Positions 26,343-35,235 are shown, counted from the stretch's first letter. The stretch: DNA of 64,000 bases from UBA964 sp031382085 (GCA_031382085.1 JANMYM010000009.1:1-64000); one strand, 5' to 3'. A program made the numbers and translations. The notes: generated from the letters alone by a model not told the origin.

Positions 26343-26357
26343 GCCGCCGCTCTCAGG
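26338..26357. terminator. Possible bidirectional terminator hairpin alr/FHA
   Basis: CCTGAG and CTCAGG form a six-pair stem across the end of alr and the end of the convergent FHA gene. There is no T tract on either side, so it is only a weak candidate. Confidence 0.25.
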
Positions 26358-27090
26358 TGTGGAAAAAACCCATCTTGACGCCGGCGAGCTCGAGCACGTC
26401 GTTGTCCTTGAGCCTGTGTGCCGTGGCGCCCAGCTCCTCGCCATTGACCTTGGGCGGCGATTGTTCCTTGGCGCTTTCCACGTGAATCAGGAAATACCCG
26501 TCCTGGCGCCGCGTGATGGCGGCCACCTGCACGCCCGGGCGGCCCAGCGTTGTTAGGGCCTTGACCAGCTCCAGTTCGCGGCCGGCGAACTGCCCGGACA
26601 GGACCTGCAGCTTGGCCTTGCGAATGGCGAGCTGGCTCTCGGCCACGACGCGCCGGTCGCCAGCGCCGTTGGCCTTATTGCCGGGCGCGGCGCCACGTGC
26701 ATTGTTCTGTGAATCGACGCGCGCTTCGGCGCGGCGAATCATGTCCACCGGGCGTGCCGATGGCTGGATCACCATGGTCTTTTCGAATTCGTCCTGTTGC
26801 TGGTCGTCTTCGACGTAACGCAGTTGATGGTGGCCGATGGTGACAATGTCACCATGCTGCATCGCGTGTTTCTTGATCAGCTTGCCGTTGACGTAGGTGC
26901 CATTGGTGCTGTTCAGATCCTCAAGAAAAGAATCATTGAGGATGTTGATGATCAGCGAATGATGGCCACTGACCGCCGGATTGTCGATCCGGATGTCATT
27001 GTCCTGGAGGCGGCCGATGGTATACCGCTCCTTGTTCATGGTGTACTCGGCCGTTGTCTGGCCATCGAGGCTCAATATCAGCCTGGACAT
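26353..27090 (-). CDS. Two-FHA-domain signalling protein
   Basis: 245-residue cytosolic phosphothreonine reader. FHA domain 1 (about 1-95) has the binding loop signatures GRLQDNDIRIDNPAVSGHHS and NSTNGTYVNGK. A flexible middle (about 100-155) precedes a second, more diverged FHA domain (LQVLSGQFAGRELELVKALT, LGRPGVQVAAITRRQDGYF, VNGEE). It lies 24 bases after a PP2C phosphatase gene and is likely co-transcribed; together they suggest Ser/Thr phosphorylation signalling, though no kinase is in the window. Confidence 0.88.
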   Translation of the reverse strand: MSRLILSLDGQTTAEYTMNKERYTIGRLQDNDIRIDNPAVSGHHSLIINILNDSFLEDLNSTNGTYVNGKLIKKHAMQHGDIVTIGHHQLRYVEDDQQQDEFEKTMVIQPSARPVDMIRRAEARVDSQNNARGAAPGNKANGAGDRRVVAESQLAIRKAKLQVLSGQFAGRELELVKALTTLGRPGVQVAAITRRQDGYFLIHVESAKEQSPPKVNGEELGATAHRLKDNDVLELAGVKMGFFHT

Positions 27091-27114
27091 AGATTTTATT
27101 CAGTCCTGTAAGCG

Positions 27115-27951
27115 TCAGGAAAACCAGCGAAGCACTTTATCCATCACGCCGCGACGTGCCGGGAAGGACTCCATGACCTGTGCCATGAGCACGGATATGT
27201 TGTCCCGGCCCCCGTTATCGTTGGCCAGTTGGATCAATTGCTTGGCGACCGTGTCTAGGTTAGCACCAAAGGTGTTTACGGTTAAGTGTATGTCGGCATC
27301 CTCCACCATATCCGACAGCCCATCTGAACATATGAGGTAGCGGTCGCCTTTCTGCACCACGTCTTCCTGGATTTCGACCTCGACCGACGGTTCGACCCCC
27401 AACGCCCGGGTCACGTAGTTTTTGTTGGCGGCCCGCTGGGCTTCTTCTGGTGAGTAAAACCCCCGGTCCACGAGCTCCTGCAGGAGTGAGTGGTCCGACG
27501 TTACCTGTTCCAGCTTGTTGCCGCGTACCCGATACATGCGCGAATCGCCGACGTGGGCAATGGTTACACGATCGTCGTAGAACAGGGCGCCGACCACCGT
27601 GGTGCCCATGCCCTCGCATTGCGGTTGGGTCTTGGCCGTCTGAAAAATGACCTTGTTAGCCCGCAGCACCGCATCGCGCAGCACGATGCTGCGGCGGGTG
27701 AGGCCGGTGGCCTGATCGGTGGCGCTCAGGTCCTCGTGGTCGGCCGAATCCCGCACCAGATTAACGATGGTCTTGACCGCAATTCCGCTGGCGACCTCGC
27801 CCGCGTTATAGCCGCCCATGCCGTCGGCGAGGACCATCAGCCCCAGATCTCCATCAAAGGCGATAGTGTCCTCGTTGTGCTCGCGGACCTTGCCGGTATG
27901 GCTCTGGCCCACGAGTTTTACTTTAGAGCGCAGGCTCACGTCTGCTGCCAT
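27115..27951 (-). CDS. PP2C-type Ser/Thr protein phosphatase
   Basis: 278-residue Stp/PrpC-type metal-dependent phosphatase. Metal-binding aspartates are visible in REHNEDTIAF, LMVLADGMGGYNAGEVAS, VTIAHVGDSRMYR and LICSDGLSDMV, with GGRDNISVLM near the end. It likely removes phosphate from Ser/Thr of the FHA partner's ligands or other targets. A -10 TAGAAT lies at 27995-27990 with a roughly 35-base leader ending in GAGG. It diverges from radA. Confidence 0.93.
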   Translation of the reverse strand: MAADVSLRSKVKLVGQSHTGKVREHNEDTIAFDGDLGLMVLADGMGGYNAGEVASGIAVKTIVNLVRDSADHEDLSATDQATGLTRRSIVLRDAVLRANKVIFQTAKTQPQCEGMGTTVVGALFYDDRVTIAHVGDSRMYRVRGNKLEQVTSDHSLLQELVDRGFYSPEEAQRAANKNYVTRALGVEPSVEVEIQEDVVQKGDRYLICSDGLSDMVEDADIHLTVNTFGANLDTVAKQLIQLANDNGGRDNISVLMAQVMESFPARRGVMDKVLRWFS

Positions 27952-27989
27952 CCTCGGTTGTCGGCTTCAAAAATCAAACAAACGGCGCC

Positions 27990-27995
27990 ATTCTA
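27990..27995 (-). promoter_or_regulatory. -10 box of the PP2C-FHA unit
   Basis: TAGAAT on the minus strand, 39 bases before the PP2C start. No good -35 is visible. The divergent radA box TAGCAT is 25 bases away (28021-28026), so the two promoters share this short region. Confidence 0.4.
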
Positions 27996-28038
27996 ATCCT
28001 GACAGGGGCTTGCCATACCGTAGCATTGCGATCCCGGT

Positions 28039-29415
28039 ATGCCGAAAATCAACACTCGTTACGTCTGCAGCGCCTGTGGCGGCGACTCGGCCCAATGGCA
28101 AGGTCAATGTCCCGCCTGCGGCGATTGGAACACGTTGACTGCCTTGAGAGGTGTGACGGCGGCCACAGGGTCGGCCCAGTCTCGTGTGGCACGTCGCAGC
28201 AGCGCAATCGCCTTACAAGGTCTGGCATCCCCGTCGGTCGCTGGGCCGCCGCGCCTGGCCTCGGGTTTTTCTGAACTCGATCGGGTGCTGGGGGGTGGCT
28301 GGGTCCCCGGAGGCGTCGCCCTGATCGGCGGTGACCCCGGCATCGGCAAATCGACGCTGCTATTGCAGGTGGCTGCTCAGGTCGCCAGCCAGGCGCCGGT
28401 CTGGTATCTGTCAGGCGAGGAATCGGTTGAGCAGCTGCGCCTGCGTGCCCGGCGCCTTGGCCTGCTGGGGCAGGGGCCGCTCGAGCGGCTGACACTGCTG
28501 TGCGATCACGATCTCGATGCCGCGCTCGCCGAGGCCGCGAAGGCGCCGCCCGCACTGATGATTGTCGATTCCATCCAGACCGTTGAAACCGCCGCCGGGC
28601 AGGGCGCTGCCGGGGGCGTCACGCAATTGCGCGAGTGCGCATCGCAGATCGTGCGCTTTGCCAAAGCCAGTGGCACCACCGTGGTCATGATCGGCCACGT
28701 TACCAAGGACGGCGCACTGGCCGGTCCGCGGGTGCTGGAGCATCTCGTTGATGTGGTGCTGTATTTTGCCAGCGACAGCGGCAGCCGTTATCGACTGGTC
28801 CGCGCCACCAAGAATCGCTATGGCGCAATCGCCGAGACGGCGTTTTTCGCCATGCAGGCCGAGGGCCTGCGCGAAGTGCGCAATCCGTCGGCGATATTTC
28901 TCGCTCGCTCCACCCTAGCTGCCGCGGGCAGCGTCGTACTGGTCAGCTGGGAGGGCGGACGGCCCTTGCTGGTGGAGGTGCAGGCGCTGGTCGATCCGAC
29001 GCGTTTTGCCAATCCGCGGCGCGTCGCCGACGGCATCGACAGCAACCGCATCAGCATGTTGTTAGCGGTGCTGCATCGGCATGGCGGGTATTCCCTGGCG
29101 GACCACGACGTATTTGCCAATGTGGTCGGCGGCCTGACCCTGCGGGACACCGGCAGCGACCTGCCCTTGTTGTTAGCAATGGCCTCGAGTTTTCGTGACC
29201 GGGTGCTGCCGGCGGATCTGTGCGCGTTCGGCGAGGTCGGACTGAGCGGTGAGTTGCGGCCTGTGGCCTACGGCGAGGAGCGGCTGCGCGAGGCGGCAAA
29301 GCAGGGGTTCCGGCGTGCGCTGGTGCCGGCGGCCAATGCGCCGCGGCAGGCCATCGAGGGCCTGGCCGTGGTGCCGGTCGCGCGTATCAGCGAGGCGCTG
29401 CGCGCTGTCCTGTAG
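28039..29415 (+). CDS. radA: DNA repair protein RadA
   Basis: 458-residue ATPase acting in branch migration and recombination repair. The N-terminal zinc finger CSACGG...CPACGDW (about 10-28) is followed by Walker A GGDPGIGKSTLL, the RadA-specific KNRYG motif, and a C-terminal Lon-protease-like domain (LPLLLAMASSFRDR, EVGLSGELRPV). ATG 28039 has no Shine-Dalgarno; TAGCAT at 28021-28026 implies a leader of only a few bases. Faces away from the PP2C gene. Confidence 0.96.
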   Translation: MPKINTRYVCSACGGDSAQWQGQCPACGDWNTLTALRGVTAATGSAQSRVARRSSAIALQGLASPSVAGPPRLASGFSELDRVLGGGWVPGGVALIGGDPGIGKSTLLLQVAAQVASQAPVWYLSGEESVEQLRLRARRLGLLGQGPLERLTLLCDHDLDAALAEAAKAPPALMIVDSIQTVETAAGQGAAGGVTQLRECASQIVRFAKASGTTVVMIGHVTKDGALAGPRVLEHLVDVVLYFASDSGSRYRLVRATKNRYGAIAETAFFAMQAEGLREVRNPSAIFLARSTLAAAGSVVLVSWEGGRPLLVEVQALVDPTRFANPRRVADGIDSNRISMLLAVLHRHGGYSLADHDVFANVVGGLTLRDTGSDLPLLLAMASSFRDRVLPADLCAFGEVGLSGELRPVAYGEERLREAAKQGFRRALVPAANAPRQAIEGLAVVPVARISEALRAVL

Positions 29416-29432
29416 CAACGCCGTGCAGGCTG

Positions 29433-30716
29433 TTAGCTTGCAGCAGCCCTGGCAACTTCGCGGACGCGTACCGCGCGAATGGCATTGTCAGACACCTGCA
29501 GCACTTCGTACTGCAACGAGCCGAGCCGCAGGGTTACTCCCGGCTGCGGAATGGTTTCCAGGCGCTCGAGCAACAGGCCATTCAGCGTCTTCGGGCCATC
29601 GGTCGGCAGTTGCCAGCCGAGTGCACGATTGAGCGCACGGATCGTGGCGCTCGCATTGATGACCCACTCGCCGTTAGGCTGCCGCCGCACGTCCTTGTGG
29701 GTCACTGTAGCCGGATCCGTGGTGAACTCGCCGACAATCTCTTCAAGAATGTCTTCCAGCGTGACCAGTCCATGAATGTCGCCGTACTCGTCGACGACAA
29801 AGGCGAAGCGGCGCCGATTACGCTGGAAATTTCCGAGCTGCAGCATCAACGAAGTTCCGACCGGCACGAAATAGGGTTCGCGCGAGCGCGCCAGTTCCTC
29901 CAGCTGTTCGCGGTCCAGCGTGCCGCGCGCGAGGCTCTGCGCGACCCGCTTCATGTGCAACAGCCCGACCATGTCGTCCATGTCGCTCTTGTAGACCGGC
30001 AGCCGGGTGTGCGGCGTCTGGCGCAATTGTTCAAGAATATCTTCCCAGTCGTCATCCAGATCGATGCCGGCAATTTCCTGGCGCGGAATCATGATGTCGG
30101 TGACCGTAAGCCGTTCGAGATCGAGAATCGACAGCAGCATTTGCCGGTGCCGCTGCGGAATCATCGGACCTGCTTCCGCCAGAACGGTGCGCAGCTCGTC
30201 TGACGAGAGTGCATGGCCGCCGCCGCGTAATTCCTTGGCGACGCCAAACAGACGCAAGAATCCATATGCCGCCCAATTCGCGAGTAGTACGCCGGGACGT
30301 GTCAGCCACACCAGTACCCGATACGGCCAGGCGCTCGCCAGCGCCACACTATCGGCATGCAATGCGGCATAGATTTTGGGCGCCAGTTCGCAGACCACCA
30401 GCATGACGACTGGTACGACCACCGTCGGATACAGGATCGCCCATTCGTTACGGGTACGGAACGCCAGAATAGCCGCGATCGTAGTGACCCCCGCGGCGGC
30501 CAGCGTCAGCACGATCAGATTGGCGCCGAGCCAGTCGTCGGGCTTGGACAGCAGGTCATCGAGCAACTTGGCGGTCAGTTCGCCTTTTTCGGCGCGGCTG
30601 CGGATGCGATAGCGGTTAGCCGACAACATCGCCACCTCGGTGCCCGAGGAGAACGCGACCAGGACCAGTAACGCCAGCAGTATCACCAACAGGACAAGCG
30701 TGGGCAGGTCTTGCAC
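29433..30716 (-). CDS. HlyC/CorC-family (CorB-like) membrane protein
   Basis: 427-residue inner-membrane protein: a CNNM/DUF21 domain with about three to four helices (LVLLVILLALLVLVAFSSGT, EVAMLSANRYR), two CBS domains (TVTDIMIPRQEIAGID, RFAFVVDEYGDIHGLV, TLEDILEEIVGEF) and a C-terminal CorC transporter-associated domain (WVINASATIRALN). Family members are linked to magnesium and cobalt export or resistance. GTG 30716 is six bases after TAAAGT (30728-30723), suggesting a leaderless mRNA. It diverges from ffh, whereas in E. coli the yfjD homologue also sits beside ffh. Confidence 0.92.
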   Translation of the reverse strand: MQDLPTLVLLVILLALLVLVAFSSGTEVAMLSANRYRIRSRAEKGELTAKLLDDLLSKPDDWLGANLIVLTLAAAGVTTIAAILAFRTRNEWAILYPTVVVPVVMLVVCELAPKIYAALHADSVALASAWPYRVLVWLTRPGVLLANWAAYGFLRLFGVAKELRGGGHALSSDELRTVLAEAGPMIPQRHRQMLLSILDLERLTVTDIMIPRQEIAGIDLDDDWEDILEQLRQTPHTRLPVYKSDMDDMVGLLHMKRVAQSLARGTLDREQLEELARSREPYFVPVGTSLMLQLGNFQRNRRRFAFVVDEYGDIHGLVTLEDILEEIVGEFTTDPATVTHKDVRRQPNGEWVINASATIRALNRALGWQLPTDGPKTLNGLLLERLETIPQPGVTLRLGSLQYEVLQVSDNAIRAVRVREVARAAAS

Positions 30717-30722
30717 ATCGTC

Positions 30723-30728
30723 ACTTTA
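30723..30728 (-). promoter_or_regulatory. -10 box, leaderless start at 30716
   Basis: TAAAGT on the minus strand matches the -10 consensus at four of six bases and ends six bases before the GTG start codon; no ribosome site follows. Confidence 0.35.
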
Positions 30729-30760
30729 GCAGCGCGCATCAACCCTGCGGCGGGTGCCGC

Positions 30761-30766
30761 TAGAAT
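30761..30766 (+). promoter_or_regulatory. -10 box, leaderless start of ffh
   Basis: TAGAAT matches five of six consensus bases and ends six bases before ATG 30773, so transcription should begin on the start codon. No Shine-Dalgarno exists in the six bases between. Confidence 0.5.
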
Positions 30767-30772
30767 AGCGCC

Positions 30773-32128
30773 ATGTTCGACAAACTGACCTCCCGGCTCG
30801 GCCGGACGGTACAAAATCTGCGTGGCAAGGGCCGCATATCGGAGGAAAACGTCGGCGAGACGCTGCGCGAAGTGCGCATGGCACTGCTGGAAGCCGACGT
30901 TGCACTGCCGGTGGTCAAGTCGTTCATTGATACGGTCAAGGCCAGGGCGCTGGGGGCTGAGGTGGCCAGCAGCCTGTCCCCGGGGCAGGAGTTCATCGGC
31001 ATCCTGCACCGCGAACTCATTGCATTGATGGGCGGCGCGCGCGCCGGATTTGAACTGCGCGCGCAGCCGCCATTTGTCATTCTGTTAGCCGGCCTACAGG
31101 GCGCCGGCAAGACCACCACGGCGGCCAAGCTGGCGCGCTGGCTGATCGAGGCGCGCGGCAAGAAAGTCCTGCTGGTGAGCACCGATGTGCGCCGGCCGGC
31201 CGCTATCCTGCAATTGCAAAGGCTTGCGGCCCAGGTGGGCGCGGACTTCATGCCTGCGGACAGCAGCCAGGCGCCGGCGCACATTGCCCGCGCGGCCATC
31301 GAGCGCGCGCGCAGCGGTGTGTTCGATGTGCTGATCGTGGACACCGCGGGGCGACTGCACATCGATACCGAATTGATGGCGGAGGTGCGCGAGATTGAAG
31401 CCGCGGTCGCGGCGCATGAAAGACTGTTCATCGTCGATTCGATGGCGGGGCAAGACGCCGTGAACGCAGCGAAGGCGTTTTCTGAGGCCCTCGATCTGAC
31501 TGGCGTCATCCTGACCAAGGCCGACGGCGATGCGCGCGGCGGCGCGGCCCTGTCGGTGCGGCAGATTACCGGCAAGCCCATTGTGTTCATGGGCACTGGT
31601 GAAAAGCCGAACGCCCTCGAGCCCTTCGACCCGGAGCGGGTTGCGTCCCGGATTCTGGGTATGGGCGATGTCCTGGCCCTGGTCGAACAGGTCAAGTCCC
31701 AGGTCAATATGCAGGAGGCCGAACAGCTGGCCCGCAAGGTCGTCCAGGGCAAGGGCTTCACGTTCGAGGACCTGCGGTCCCAGCTGCAGCAGCTACAGTC
31801 GATGGGGGGTGTCAGCTCCTTGATGGACAAGCTCCCAGGCCAATTAAGTCAAAGAGCGGGCGCCCCAGAGCTCGGCGATCAGGCGGTCCGACGGCAAATC
31901 GCTGTCATTGACTCCATGACGCGGCGCGAGCGGCGCCGCCCCGAGGTCATCGACGGCTCGCGCCGGCGGCGCATAGCGGCCGGTGCCGGCGTTCAGGTTC
32001 AGGACGTCAATAGGCTGCTGCGGCAGTTCCAGGAGATGCAGCGCATGATGAAGGGCTTCAAGGGCGGCAAGCTGCAGCGGCTGATGCGGTCCTTCAAGGG
32101 CGGCATGCCCGGGATGCCGCCTGGCTAG
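30773..32128 (+). CDS. ffh: Signal recognition particle GTPase Ffh
   Basis: 451-residue protein subunit of the SRP that targets nascent membrane proteins to FtsY. N and G domains contain LAGLQGAGKTTTAAKLARWL (P-loop), VDTAGRLHID and LTKADGDARGGAALS; the M domain (from about 300) is Met-rich with MGGVSSLMDKLPG and the 4.5S RNA-binding segment IDSMTRRERRRPEVIDGSRR. Its RNA partner is encoded at 59617 in this window. Monocistronic, with rpsP's operon starting about 100 bases later. Confidence 0.98.
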   Translation: MFDKLTSRLGRTVQNLRGKGRISEENVGETLREVRMALLEADVALPVVKSFIDTVKARALGAEVASSLSPGQEFIGILHRELIALMGGARAGFELRAQPPFVILLAGLQGAGKTTTAAKLARWLIEARGKKVLLVSTDVRRPAAILQLQRLAAQVGADFMPADSSQAPAHIARAAIERARSGVFDVLIVDTAGRLHIDTELMAEVREIEAAVAAHERLFIVDSMAGQDAVNAAKAFSEALDLTGVILTKADGDARGGAALSVRQITGKPIVFMGTGEKPNALEPFDPERVASRILGMGDVLALVEQVKSQVNMQEAEQLARKVVQGKGFTFEDLRSQLQQLQSMGGVSSLMDKLPGQLSQRAGAPELGDQAVRRQIAVIDSMTRRERRRPEVIDGSRRRRIAAGAGVQVQDVNRLLRQFQEMQRMMKGFKGGKLQRLMRSFKGGMPGMPPG

Positions 32129-32180
32129 CACACGAAAGTTTTCTTCCATCAATTCTCTTCCATCATTCCAAGGTTTTCCG

Positions 32181-32186
32181 TAGAAT
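32181..32186 (+). promoter_or_regulatory. -10 box of the rpsP operon
   Basis: TAGAAT followed by CCGCGCTC, in the 105-base gap between ffh and rpsP. A leader of about 40 bases would precede the rpsP start. The -35 region is poor. Confidence 0.4.
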
Positions 32187-32233
32187 CCGCGCTCTTTTTT
32201 GACCCTATTAACAAGCTTGGCAGGCCCGGATTT

Positions 32234-32506
32234 ATGGTGACTATTCGTTTAACTCGTCGTGGGACAACCAACACGCCTTTCTATCATGTCGTCGTGACCG
32301 ATAGCCGCAAGCGCCAGGGCGGTCCCGCGCTCGAAATGGTCGGCTATTTCAATCCGACAGCTCGCAAGAACGATATCAAGCTCAAGCTGGATCTGGCGCG
32401 CATCGATTTCTGGCGGTCGAAAGGCGCGAAGCTGTCGGATCGCGTCAGTGATCTGACCAAGAGCTATCGCAAGTCGACAGTCGCTGCGCCGGCCGTGGCC
32501 GCCTGA
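32234..32506 (+). CDS. rpsP: 30S ribosomal protein S16
   Basis: 90 residues; assembly protein of the 30S subunit. VTIRLTRRGTTNTPFYHVVV then TDSRKRQGGPALEMVGYFNP are diagnostic. The C-terminus is Ala-rich (VAAPAVAA). First gene of rpsP-rimM-trmD-rplS. Confidence 0.98.
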   Translation: MVTIRLTRRGTTNTPFYHVVVTDSRKRQGGPALEMVGYFNPTARKNDIKLKLDLARIDFWRSKGAKLSDRVSDLTKSYRKSTVAAPAVAA

Positions 32507-32522
32507 CGCAGGCAGGCGCAAT

Positions 32523-33026
32523 CTGAAAGAAAACTGGACCGAGCTCGGCCGACTGGGCCGGCCGTATGGTCTCAAGGGTTGGGTGCATTGCGAGTCATTC
32601 ACCGACCCGGAAGAAAATCTGCTGCAATACCGCCGTTGGCGGCTCCGTCTGGTCAATGGCACGGAACGCGACGTTGAGCTAACAGACAGCCGCAGGCATG
32701 GCCAGCGCTGGGTGGTACAAGTGCAGGATGTGGCAAGTCCCGAGGCGGCACAGCCGTTGGCTGGCGCGGGGGTGTGGGTCGCGAGGGCGGCGTTGCCGCC
32801 GTTAGGGGGCGGCGAGTTTTATCAGGCCGATCTGGTTGGGCTGCGTGTGCTCAACCGCGAGGGCCAGGTGTTGGGCAAGGTGGATCATTTCGTGGATGGT
32901 CCGTCTAACACGGTGCTGGTGGTGCAGGGCGAGCGGGAGCATTGGCTGCCGGTGAGCCCGCAACACCTGCTGAAAGTGGATTTGGCGGCGGGCGAGGTGC
33001 TGGTCGATTGGCCGGCCGATTTTTGA
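32523..33026 (+). CDS. rimM: 16S rRNA processing protein RimM
   Basis: 167-residue assembly factor that binds S19 and the 30S head. The family N-terminus LGRLGRPYGLKGWVHCESFT lies upstream of the first GTG (32583). No ATG, GTG or TTG exists in frame between the preceding stop (32454) and 32583; CTG 32523 gives MKENWTELGRLGRPYGLKGW, the right length, and an AGG lies six bases before it. I therefore assign a CTG start. The PRC-barrel part follows (FYQADLVGLRVLNREGQVLG, GPSNTVLVV, VSPQHLLKVDL). Stop and trmD start are two bases apart. Confidence 0.88.
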   Translation: MKENWTELGRLGRPYGLKGWVHCESFTDPEENLLQYRRWRLRLVNGTERDVELTDSRRHGQRWVVQVQDVASPEAAQPLAGAGVWVARAALPPLGGGEFYQADLVGLRVLNREGQVLGKVDHFVDGPSNTVLVVQGEREHWLPVSPQHLLKVDLAAGEVLVDWPADF

Positions 33027-33028
33027 CA

Positions 33029-33760
33029 ATGCAATTCGCGGTCGTCAGCTTGTTTCCGCAGGAACTGCGCGCGGCCTTGGATTTTGGCGTGCTGGGTCGG
33101 GCGGTTACTGAGAGGCGGGTGCAGGTCGACGTGACCAATCCGCGCGATGCGACGGCCAACGTGCATGGCACGGTGGATGACCGCCCCTATGGCGGCGGTC
33201 CGGGAATGGTCGGTAAGCCCGAGATCTGGGCGGCCGCCATCGATCGGGCAGCGGCGAGGCTGCCGGCGGGGTGCCCGAGAGTGTATCTCTCGGCTCAGGG
33301 AGAGAAGTTTGACGATGCCATGGCGCGCGCGCTGGCGCTGCTGCCGGGCATGGTGTTGGTGGCGGGCCGGTATGAGGGCCTGGACCAGCGAGTGGTTGAT
33401 GCCAGGATCGACCGCGAGCTTTCGATCGGCGACTATGTGTTGTCCGGTGGCGAGTTTGCGGCCCTGGTGGTGATTGATGCGGTGTCCAGGTATTTGCCCG
33501 GTGTGCTGGGCAACGCCCGGTCAGCGCAAGAGGACTCGTTCGCAAGCGGGCTCCTGGACTGGCCGCATTACACGCGGCCGCCAGTCTGGGAAGGTCGCGA
33601 GGTGCCGGCGGTCTTGCAGGGTGGCGACCATGCGGCGATCAATCGCTGGCGTTGGCGCGAGGCGTTGCGACGCACGCGCGAACGCCGGCCGGACTTAATG
33701 AAGCGGAATGCCTTCACTGAGGAAGTGCGCCGCATGCTGGAGGAAGACGAAAATGGCTAA
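33029..33760 (+). CDS. trmD: tRNA (guanine-N1)-methyltransferase TrmD
   Basis: 243-residue SPOUT enzyme that makes m1G37 in tRNAs and prevents frameshifting. Family words are DDRPYGGGPGMVGKPEIW, LVAGRYEGLDQRVVDARID and SIGDYVLSGGEFAALVVIDA with the knot, and LLDWPHYTRPPVWEG. ATG 33029 sits two bases after rimM. Its end overlaps the rplS start by eight bases. Confidence 0.98.
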   Translation: MQFAVVSLFPQELRAALDFGVLGRAVTERRVQVDVTNPRDATANVHGTVDDRPYGGGPGMVGKPEIWAAAIDRAAARLPAGCPRVYLSAQGEKFDDAMARALALLPGMVLVAGRYEGLDQRVVDARIDRELSIGDYVLSGGEFAALVVIDAVSRYLPGVLGNARSAQEDSFASGLLDWPHYTRPPVWEGREVPAVLQGGDHAAINRWRWREALRRTRERRPDLMKRNAFTEEVRRMLEEDENG

Positions 33761-34097
33761 CATCATTGCTGATATCGAAAAGAGCCGCATGACGCGGCAG
33801 GTGCCGGAGTTCAAGCCGGGCGACACGGTGGTCGTTAACGTCAAGGTCATTGAAGGTGACCGCGAGCGCGTGCAGGCTTACGAGGGCATCGTGATCGCCC
33901 GCAGCAATCGCGGTTTCAATTCTTCGTTCACGGTGCGCAAGATGTCGCATGGTGAAGGTGTTGAGCGTACGTTCCAGACGCACAGCCCCAGCATCGCCGA
34001 CATCTCAGTCAAGCGGCGTGGCAACGTACGCCGCGCCAAGCTCTACTACCTGCGCGATCTGACCGGCAAGGCCGCGCGCATCGAAGAAAAGGTCTGA
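33753..34097 (+). CDS. rplS: 50S ribosomal protein L19
   Basis: 114 residues at the 30S-50S interface. FKPGDTVVVNVKVIEGDRER, QAYEGIVIARSNRGFNSSFT and RRGNVRRAKLYYLRDLTGKA are the standard blocks. ATG 33753 lies inside the end of trmD with GGAGG upstream, so its translation is coupled to trmD. Confidence 0.98.
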   Translation: MANIIADIEKSRMTRQVPEFKPGDTVVVNVKVIEGDRERVQAYEGIVIARSNRGFNSSFTVRKMSHGEGVERTFQTHSPSIADISVKRRGNVRRAKLYYLRDLTGKAARIEEKV

Positions 34098-34110
34098 GGG
34101 TACCGCGCCC

Positions 34111-35235
34111 GTGGCGCCGCGTGCCGGTGTGCTGACAGTGGCCAGGCTGTTGGCGCTGGCCGCGGCGTTTTTGTTAGCGCCGGCGGTCGCCCGGCCCGCC
34201 GGGCCGGATCTTTCCCGCCTGGCCCTGCCGCCCGGCTTCAGCATTGAGGTGTGGGCCGACGGATTGACCAATGCGCGCTCCATGGCCATGGGCGAGCGCG
34301 GCACGATATTCGTCGGCACACGCACTGCCGGCAATGTCTATGCGGTCAGCGCCGGCGCCGAGGGCGGCCGGACAGTCCGCACGCTGCTCAAAGGTCTCAA
34401 CATGCCTAACGGCGTCGCGATCCGCGGCGGCGCGCTGTATGTCGGCGAGACTGACCGCATTCGCCGTTACGACGACATCGAGAACCGGCTCGACGCACCG
34501 CCCGCGCCGGTCGACATCGCGCGCCTGCCTAACGACAAATGGCACGGTTGGCGATATCTCGGCTTTGGCCCGGATGGCAAGTTGTACGTGCCGGTCGGCG
34601 CGCCCTGCAATGTCTGCGATCGGGGCAGCGAGGACTACGCAACGATTCTGCGGATGAATGCCGACGGCAGCGGCCGGGAAGTAGTCGCACGCGGCGTGCG
34701 CAACTCGGTCGGTTTCACCTGGCATCCGCGCACCCGTGCACTGTGGTTCACCGACAATGGCCGCGACATGTTAGGGGATGAGGTACCCTCCTGCGAGCTC
34801 AACAAGGTTTCAAAACTGGGCGAGCATTTCGGGTTTCCGTTCTGCCATCAGGGCAACATTGCGGATCCCGAGTTTGGCAAATTGCGTTCCTGTGGCACGG
34901 CGACTCCGCCGGTTCAGAAGCTGGGCCCGCACGTCGCCCCGTTAGGTCTGAAGTTTTACGGTGGCCGGCAGTTTCCGGCGCAGTACCAGGGTCAATTGTT
35001 GATCGCGGAGCATGGCAGCTGGAATCGCAGCACACCGATAGGCTACCGCGTCATGCGGGTGAAACTCGAGGGCGATCGTGCGGTCGCCTACGAGCCTTTT
35101 ATTACCGGCTGGTTGAGCGCCGATCTCAAGGTTTCCGGGCGTCCGGTGGACATCCTGGAATTGGCGGACGGGTCGGTGCTGGTGTCGGACGACGTGGCGG
35201 GCGTCATCTACCGGGTTTCTTATCGTATTCCATAG
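34111..35235 (+). CDS. PQQ-dependent sugar dehydrogenase-like protein
   Basis: 374-residue exported six-bladed beta-propeller related to soluble glucose/sorbosone dehydrogenases (YliI-like). Signal peptide about 1-29 (LALAAAFLLAPAVARPAG). Family features are LPPGFSIEVWADGLTNARSM, LYVGETDRIRRYDD, a GFGPDGKLYVPVGAPCNVCD stretch with a Cys pair, GVRNSVGFTWHPRTRALWFT, DNGRDMLGDEVP and LIAEHGSWNRS. Likely oxidises an aldose in the periplasm with PQQ, though the substrate is unknown. GTG start 13 bases after rplS; its final codons form the first unit of a 14-bp tandem repeat. Confidence 0.87.
   Translation: MAPRAGVLTVARLLALAAAFLLAPAVARPAGPDLSRLALPPGFSIEVWADGLTNARSMAMGERGTIFVGTRTAGNVYAVSAGAEGGRTVRTLLKGLNMPNGVAIRGGALYVGETDRIRRYDDIENRLDAPPAPVDIARLPNDKWHGWRYLGFGPDGKLYVPVGAPCNVCDRGSEDYATILRMNADGSGREVVARGVRNSVGFTWHPRTRALWFTDNGRDMLGDEVPSCELNKVSKLGEHFGFPFCHQGNIADPEFGKLRSCGTATPPVQKLGPHVAPLGLKFYGGRQFPAQYQGQLLIAEHGSWNRSTPIGYRVMRVKLEGDRAVAYEPFITGWLSADLKVSGRPVDILELADGSVLVSDDVAGVIYRVSYRIP

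Noticed and set aside
30760..31830. Long minus-strand frame antisense to ffh
   Set aside because: Ser/Arg/Ala-rich shadow translation of a strongly conserved gene; no start signal or homology.
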